From Girardinichthys multiradiatus (Eukaryota > Chordata > Actinopteri > Cyprinodontiformes > Goodeidae): DNA of 64,000 nucleotides. Position 1 is the stretch's first letter. Each line of letters begins with the position of its first letter. The translations under genes were made by a program, and so were the position numbers. The notes below the pieces were generated by a model, which was not told the DNA's origin, searched no databases, and was given only the letters and a program-made list of their open reading frames with translations. This document shows, piece by piece, positions 51,865 to 60,800 of this stretch. Location of the stretch: assembly GCF_021462225.1 (NCBI RefSeq), contig NC_061811.1, forward strand, positions 23,373,163 through 23,437,162, given 5' to 3'.

Positions 51865-54800
51865 GAAGAAAAGGAAAACAAACATAAAGAGAAGCAGGTC
51901 ACGCCCAATCAGTGTAGGGAGCTGAACACAGCAGATTCAGACTGTTTGTGCTTTTACCTTGCTACCTACAGAGTGAAAGAGTACAGGAGGAATGGTGCAT
52001 GCCCTGAAACTGAAATGGCATAAAGTAATGAGATGGATTGTGTTAAGTAGCTGGCGTGGAGTGGAAAAGAGCCCTTTGAACACACACACACAAAAAACAC
52101 ACACGTTCCTGCCTCCCGCCAGCCCTCGCAGCTTGCCTCTCCAGCACTCAGGCTCCATCATATATAAACTCTGTGTTTTATCATATTAATTTAATTAGTT
52201 GTGTCTGATCGAGGAGGAATGAATGTGTTTCCCCCTTTTCTCAAGCTCTGAGACCTACAGTCACAGAGTTGTGTAAACAGGGTACACACAGAAACACGCA
52301 TAAGCTGTATGCCATTAATTTGGATGTAATCAAAAAGTTGAATAATTTCTTTAATTCAATTCAAAAAGTGTTGAGTAATTACACAAACTGATATATTTGA
52401 GGTTCTTTATTTCTGTTGATGTTAATGTTTATGGCTTACAGCTAATAAAACTCCAAATTGTAGTTCCTTAAAATATTAAATTACATAAGACAATTAAAGT
52501 AGGATTTTTAACACAGAAATATTATGTTATTATTATTAATTTTATGTTCCTACATAACTATAAGAAAGACTGATAACTTGACAGTTGTCCATCAGACAGT
52601 CATCAGCACAGTCCACAAAGAGGTTGAGCTGCAAAATCTCATTGCTAAAGAAACTGGCTGTTCTCAGAGTGCTGTATCCAAGCATATGAATGGGATGTTA
52701 AGTGGAATGAAAAACTGTGGTATAAAAAGGTGTACAAGCAGCATGGATAACCACATCTTTGAGAGAATTGTGAAGCAAAGCCCTTTGACAGAGATTCACT
52801 CGGGTCAGTGCTTTAAGATCCACTACACACAGATGTGCTCAGGACATGGGCTAACTGTCTCATTCCTTATGCTAAGTCATACCTGAACTAGAGACAGCAC
52901 CAGAAGTGTCTTACCTGAGCAAAGGAGAAAATGGGCTATATTGTTTCTCAGTGAACAGTTTCTTTTATAGATGAAACTACATTTTGTATTTCCTCTGGTC
53001 CCAGATTGTGGACAAAGAGTGGGGAGGAAGTCTGCCCAGAATTTTCATTATCCCCTCTGCTGACAAACTTTATGGAGATGCTGATTTCATTTGCCAGCGG
53101 ACTTAGCACCTACTCACACTGCCAAATTTATCAATACCTTCTTTAATGATCATGGTATCTCTGTGCATGACTTTCCTGCAAAGTTGCTGGACCTGAACTC
53201 AACATAGAGTGTAAGAAAGAGGAAGATGAGAGACACCAGCACCAACAATGCAGACAAATATAAAGGCTCCTAAAAAGCAACCGGGGCTTCCTTCCATCTC
53301 AGCAGAGTCAAACCGGCATGCTACGCCATAATGATTGAATTGATGCGAAAGGAGCCCTGACCAGTCATTGAATGCAGTATATTTCTTTTTAGTTGACCAA
53401 CTTTTCTTTATTGAGATCTTTTTTTATTGGTTTTATTAAATAATATAAAAGTTATCTGAGAAACTGATTTTTTTTTTCACTTTTTTGTATGAAATAACTG
53501 AAAAAGTTAAACTTTTCATTTCTATTGTAATTCACTGAGATGCACTTAGTACATTTAGAGTCACAGAACTGTTGGGTGAACCTCCCACCTCATGCTGAAT
53601 CGCAGCAGGTAGGTTGGGAAAAAAAAGAAACAAGGACTGATTTAAGCTTATCCGACAGCTCTTATAAAAGTCAGCAACTGTGCTGTGGCAATAAAATCCT
53701 GCCAGAGGCTGAAGCACTATGCTGAAGTCCTCAAAATCCCCCTCACAGGCTTCCGGTCGGGTATAGTGCCCTGGCACCCAAGGCCTGCAGGGTGGCCTTT
53801 AAGCCTGGCTGAGCAAGAACTCCCCATCCTGTCAGTTCTCTCCCTACTTTGCACTCTGTTCCATGTTCAATCACTATTGACAAGTGCTGGAGCAGTTTCC
53901 TCTAGGAGAATACCCAGCCACTGCCAGAAGTGCTAATATAACATTTATCAAAGCGCTGGACGTGTATATGTGCTGTCACTCTGCCTGACACGCAGACCGG
54001 TCTGTGCTGATATGGCTGTTGTTGTGGACCTCTTTGATTCCACTACAAACGAGCTCTCATCAAAATCAGCCAAGTATAGAAAGTCTTCAGCTAACCATTT
54101 CTCACATGCTCATTAAAAACACACTGCTTTCTATTTTTGTTTCTTTTATTTTTGTCAGAGCTTGCTTAAGTTTAATCTGAAGCTAAGTGCTGCTTGGGCG
54201 GCAGATTGGGTCATGACGAGCCCCGTCTTGTGAAGAGACAAAGGGGCCATCATCTGGTCTTGTCAATGATTTCTTTATGTTTTTTGTGTGCGTGCGAGTA
54301 TCAAAATAAAACGTAAGCAACCTGTTATTATTCTGCACTTACAAAGTGGGGTGTAAGTGGATGAAAATTGATCCAGCAAATTGAAAAGGGGGTTAAGTGT
54401 TTGTGCCCTATCGACTCCGACTGCAATGACGGTTACATAAAACACTCATTTCTCTCCCATTAGCAGATGAAGCCACAGCCAAGTATCATTAGAAGGCCGC
54501 ATTGTAGCACTGCTCTAAGACATTTCGTTTTTGATAATGGCCTTCCCATCCAGAGGAGAAGAAAAAATAAAATAAAGATATTTTGCCCCCAATTGATAAA
54601 ATTGGGCATCTAAATGTGTGTGATGAAACATGTTGTGAATGATCTTCTCAAAAAGGTGAGAAGTCATTTTGCAGAAAGAATTCTGCCATTTTGGCAAATG
54701 CACCTCAAAGAGAATTGCATTTTACTTGTGGTAAAATGACTTTCCTGATGCTAGATTCTTTTTGAATTGTTTTTACACTATGATTACCAAGGGTCATTTC

Positions 54801-57800
54801 ACAGTCTCACATTAATTGATATCCTGTCAATCTGTCAAATAAAAAGCCTTTCTTAGTGCAGTGTGGTAGCAATTTTCTTTTTTATAATAATGTTGATGGG
54901 TTAGTGCTTATGTTCAGAAACTGCAACATGCGTCTCAGCAGGAGGGCCATGCATTTGATTGATTGTAGTCTGAGGTAAAACACACAGTATGTAATTTCCG
55001 ATGAGGTTAATTTGAATACCATCTGTCTACTTGCAGGAGTTGCTGTGGGAATCTGAGATCAAACTCGTGCCACTGCTGATCGCCGTGGTACCTGCCCTAC
55101 CCAAGGATGCAGCTGTTGAGCTTCATGTAACTGCAAGTAATGATGATCCCTCCAGAAGAACTTCCTGGGACATTACAACAAAGGCATCGTGCGGATCCAT
55201 AGAGTGCCACATAGTGTTGTCTGCTGACCGCAGTAGCGCTTCGCTATCACTTTCACTGGTCCCCTGTGGCGACGTCCTGGGAATCACTGATGTGAAACGC
55301 ATAACAGAGGAAGTTAGCACCATGTTTATGAAAGCCACAAAGATGATAGAGGCTGAGCTGGTACCCCAGTGTGCAAGGGTGTTCTACAAGTGCAGCCCCT
55401 CACCAGTTCAGCAGATAGTTCAAGGTATGCCTCTAAAGACACCACCACCAATCAGCCCTAATATTATACATATACCACATTTTATACCCTCTGTTTGCAA
55501 CCCACGGCACAGGATCTGTCTAATGCTTTGTAAATGAAATCTTAGTACTGAGCCACTTGTGTTTGTAGAGATGGAAAGATAAATTGGGGCTTTTTGTACA
55601 TTAATGATGGCACTGCTCCTTCGACCTTTTACTTGTTTAAAGTCCATTTAATGAGATACGACAGAAAATTTTGGCTTAATCAGAATTTTCTCCAGTTGTG
55701 TGGATCATAGAGTAACTCAGTGTCAACCCACACCCACTTGTCACTGCACACTGCTGATCAGATGGATGAAAGGCTACAGCCCTTTTTCCTTACTTACAAC
55801 AACGAGCAGTTCGAAAAACGTTTTTTCCTCAATAAACAGGTACTGTCATGGTTGGCAAATTAAAAGGGCACCACCTTTCACACTTTAAGGTAATAATGTT
55901 TTTAAACTACCATTGGTAAGCCCTATGCAGAACAGTATTCTGTGGAACAACTGGGTCCTAAAAAATAATTTTCTCTGTTTGACCTATCCCTTTCTGGTAA
56001 CAGCGTCAGCTTCTCTGGTAAGGCTCAGGAGTGTGTTTATGTGAATATTTGATCATTCCTTCAGGAATGAGGGTCAGACACTGATGTTGGACAGGCAAAC
56101 CTGACCCACAGTCTTCATCCTAATTTATCCCAAGGTGTTCTGTTGGATTGAGGTAAGGACTCTGTGCAAACAAGTTAAATTCCTCTACACCAAACTCGCT
56201 CATTCATATCCTTAAACCTCTGTTTTGCACTGGTGCCCAGTCATGCTGGGACTAGAGGGGTAATCTCTAAACATTTTTCCCAAAGACTCAGGATCATAAA
56301 GCTGTGTAATGTCTTGGTATGCTGAACCATTAAGATCCCACTTATAATACCACCAATAGATGACTGTGACTGGACAGCACCACCCTGAAAATAGGCCCCT
56401 GATATTGTTGTAAAATGGCAGCAGGTTTGTAAAAATACAGAACATCATCCCGCTGCCACTTCAGCCAGCTGCGAGGTGGAAGTGGCAATCAAAAAAAAAA
56501 AAAAAGGAATGCAATACTATGCATAATGGTGTGCTGGTTTCATGTTGATTTATAACCCCATTTAAAGAGTTTACAGCTAGATTTAGTTAGAAAGCAGTCC
56601 CCGGGATGTTGTTGATGCATGTTGTTAGAAGAAACAGTTTTTCGCCTGTCGCTGCTTTGAGGCGGCATGATTGCTGATTGGTTTCGGATTAATCATCTTC
56701 AGTCTAAACCTCCAAAGCTTTGAAAAGTTTTCTACTAGATTTGATATAATTTCTGGTGAGTGAAAGAGATGCAGAACCATTGTAAGAGTTTAAAGACTGA
56801 TTGGGATTTGATTTATTTTACCTTCCCTGTTAATTGTGGCAAACTGACCGATTGAAGAAATCATGAAGGAGGGCGGGGCTCAAATTCAACAATTTCTTTG
56901 CTTGGCAGTTGCATATGATTGTAGATCCAGTTTCTTCAACACATCCCTACAGATTTTAAGTCACATTAGCCATTGTGAAATGCTCAGCCTACTACAGTCA
57001 TTTGTGTTGTACTCGGTAAAATACTAAGATCTGTCTAAATACCAGAACAGACAGTTTCCCAGTTGAGCTTTGAATAATAACACATACATCATTCTTCTCT
57101 TCACCTGTTGGTGGTTTATTAGCTATCACCAATTTGTGTTAACACCAGATTAATCCTATTGAAGCCTTCCTGTCAAACATAACACTTCTGCCATGTTCTG
57201 GTATTGCAAGCTGAGCTCCATAACCCTCTATTAATGGAAGCGAAGTGTCAGCTTGTCTTGCTCTGTGTTCTGTTTTCAGAACAAGTTTGAGCTGACATTG
57301 GTTAAGCCAACATAAAGTATTCAAGGAAACAGTCTCCCCAAAGGATCTCCTCTTCTTCCTGTGTTTAATTATTGTAAGCCATTTGTTGTGTCTTCAGTGT
57401 GTACAGTAACCCAGGCAGCTGGCACAGTCTTTTGTCATCATTAGACTTTTATACGCCGCCGTCTCCGGCTCCCAGGATTCTAGGATCTCGTCGAGGCAAA
57501 ACGTGGAGCGGTGTTTGTTTTATCCTGAAAGATGTTCTCTCTAAAAGAAAAGGGGCAATGAACGCATCGATCAATCGAGCTCAGCTGTCAGGCCATTGCC
57601 AAAGCACTCAATTAGCATTTCTGAATCTTTGCCAAACCAGCCATCTTTCAGTCATTTTTAACTTTGACATAACTTCTCATTCTCACAACGTGGAATTATG
57701 GTAACCAGTAATGAGGAGGAGAGGGTCAGTGTGTGTGAATGTGTCTTAAAATGCATGGCAAGAAAACCGTGCTATTCATGTAGTTACCTGATTATATGCT

Positions 57801-60800
57801 TGTTACTGAGCGTTTATGATGCTTGTCAATCTTTTGTTCCAGTCATTCACAACAGGAGATATATTCAGCATTTTATCAAAATGTTTTTTTTTCTATGTAT
57901 ATATATTACACTGCAGTAAAAATAGGGCTGAGCTTTAAATGTTTTCTGTATCTATTTTTCAAATGTTAAATATTTTATTGATATTTTAGAACCAGTTTCA
58001 TAACAGGTTAAGAAAACAGCCAAATTTATTATCTTTCACATGTATGTTCCTTAGATTATGGTCTTCACAGAAAGCTTCCCTAAAACCATTTATTGACTCA
58101 TCGTTAATGTGAAATTGGTTACCTTATGATGCTTACACAGCCAGGCCCTACAAGCGTACCTTCTGGCATCTTTATGGGTCAAAGCTGATGCTCATTGGGT
58201 GATAAATCCAAAAAGTCAAAGGGGGAAAAGTAACACCTCTGGCGCAGCAGTCACTGCCCTACTATTGTCGCTGTCACTGCAGGGACGTACAGCGGAGCGA
58301 AATGTGACTGCACAACCCCTCCTTCTTTTCCGTGCTGTAGGATTCACAGTTGATAGACGTGACATATGGCTCAAATGAAACCTTTAAACATCTTGTCTCA
58401 ACTTGTTAGTTATGTTCGAAAGGTTTTTTCTAAGATATGACCCCACAGCCTAATAAAATCTTCAGCATTTTTCAGAACAGATAAAAATAATACCTTGTAA
58501 TTTCAGAAGAAACTTGAAGAAGAAACTTAAAAAATCTTAATTCTTGTGATGTAAAAAATTTGATAGCTACATTTCCTTACAAAACTTCAATGCTTTTCAT
58601 TGGGATATTATGTGATTGACAATCACAAGGTAATGCATAAGTGTGAGGTGGAAGGAAAATTAAATATGGATCCGTACGACTATAGCTGTTCTGTGAAGGC
58701 CTCAGAAGTTTTTAGCAAACAGTCACCATCATAAAAGACCAAGGGGCTAAACCAGATATGGCAAGGGGTAAACATCTAGAGAGGCTTAAATGAGGGTTGC
58801 ATTATAATGCAGTAACCCTGGAGGAGCTACATGGATTGACAGCTTAGGTGGAAGAATCTGTTTACAGAATAGCTATTAGTCATATATTCAACAAATCAGG
58901 CCTTTATGGAAAGGTGGTAAGAAGAATACTTCATTGAAGGAAAGCCCTAAGAAATCTTGTTTGCAGTTTGTGTTGGAGACCCAGCAAACGGGTGGGAGAA
59001 GGTGATCTGGTGAAATGAAACCAAAACTGAGCTTTTAGGCCAACATGTAAAGCACTGTGTGGCCGAAAACTACCTCTGCACATGACCCTGCGCCCACCAT
59101 CCCCACACTGAAACATGGTTGGGACTCAATCATGCTGGGGGAAGTTTTTTCGGGACAGGGATGCTGGTCTGATTGAGTTAAATACTGGGCAATCGTGGAA
59201 GAAACAACCAGAGATTCACCTACCAGCTGGACAACGGGACAATGCTTACAGCAAGAGCAGTGGAGACATATGTTAAAATACTTGAAGCTGTAATTGTAGT
59301 GAAGGTGGTTTTGCAAAGTATTCACTTAGGGGAACTGAATACAAATGCACACCACATTTTTTAAATGTTTATTTGGGGAAAAAAATGAAAATCATGTATG
59401 CTTTTCATTCCACTGTCTATCCCAATACAATACATTGAAGTTTGGGGTTATACCGTGACCAAATTAGGAAAGGCTGAAGGTGTTTAATTTCTTTTGCAAG
59501 GCTCTCTATAGCTGGCTAGCTAAATTAACCCCTACATATAAGGTGTGTAACCTAAAACCTTAAAACCTCCAAGGTTTGATGCCCTTAGGCATATCAACAT
59601 ACAAAATTGTTATATTGCTTGTCACAAACAACAATAGTACAGAAAACATGCATAGAAATGAAATGATAACCAAGATAAAATGAACAAATACAAGCTGTTT
59701 TCTGAGTGTTTACGCTTAAACTAATTTACTAAATGTCAGTGTTTTTTTATTTATTTATTTTGTAATAGATGATCAATTTTTTAAGTGTCTTTATAATTTC
59801 ACACTCCCAGAGCAGTCTCTTTTTTTGTTTCTTTGGACCACATTACCATAAGCCTAAACCTCCTATTTAGTATTTTTTTCTAATTGCTCTAATTCCATTA
59901 ACAAAGATTTAAAAAAAAAAAGGAAACAGTGATAAAAAAAATTGCATGGTCATTCATGTCACCTTCACCACCCTCGTTGTCTCCCTTTTATCGACACAGA
60001 CCTGCCGGTGAGTACCGGCACTGAGAGCTACTCAAAGAGAAAGCAATTATTTCCCATCCGGTGGTACAAAGATTAAAAGATTCAGACATTAAACAGGCTT
60101 AGTGTGCAAGGTGTGATGAAGGGTTTGTTTCTTCTCTTAATAAAACCATCCCCAGTCTGTGATCTCTGCAGCCTGTTGTGTTGTCATCCAGCTTTCTCCA
60201 GAGGACCCTGCTTCCCATGACGCTCTTATAACATATTTAGGCTTTTTACACCCTCCAAAAAGGCCCTTGTTCAGTGGGGGTATTCTAGGTTGTGGTGTAT
60301 ATTAGCTAATTAGGGTTTGGGGTTCTTTGTGAGGGATTTCGGCATGCTGTGTGTGCATCAAACGAGAAAGAATTAAGCTTATTAACAGCCTAACTGCTCC
60401 TGTAACCTCCGTTTGCTGACTTTACTTTGTGGAAGTTCACTCAAATGTCACAAAGTAGTGCAAAGTTACAGCAGATGTTATTAAAAATGTGTGGTCTCTT
60501 TGCCTTTAAGATTATAATAGAGATGATATTAGCATGATATTATTTATGGAAAATCAAACATCCAAGTCTTGTCCAACATTTTGGAAGAGAAGGAAGAAGT
60601 CTGGACAGGAGACGGTGAGGCTCTTGTGACCAATTAGTGCAACATCCCAGCTGCCTGCTGCTAAGCGGACGGACTGTCATCGGACCTAAGTCTGATGTGC
60701 TCAGTTAATTCTTAAAGGTCCACTATCCATGCAGTCTGGCTACAGACACAATAACGTATAACAAAAGAAAAGCTTGGATGTCCCCAACATCCACTACAGA

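Larger units (their letters stand above)
47638..55036. other. 7.4-kb dph6 intron
   Basis: Holds three Tc1 relics (48620, 49840, 52320), a 31-G run (51833) and unassigned DNA at 47640-48600, 50980-52310 and 53560-55030. 54280-54720 looks unique and may be regulatory. Confidence 0.6.

Noticed and set aside
51612..51908. Proline-rich or glycine-rich ORFs around the poly-G run
   Set aside because: The Pro/Gly runs come from the homopolymer; there is no other coding signal.
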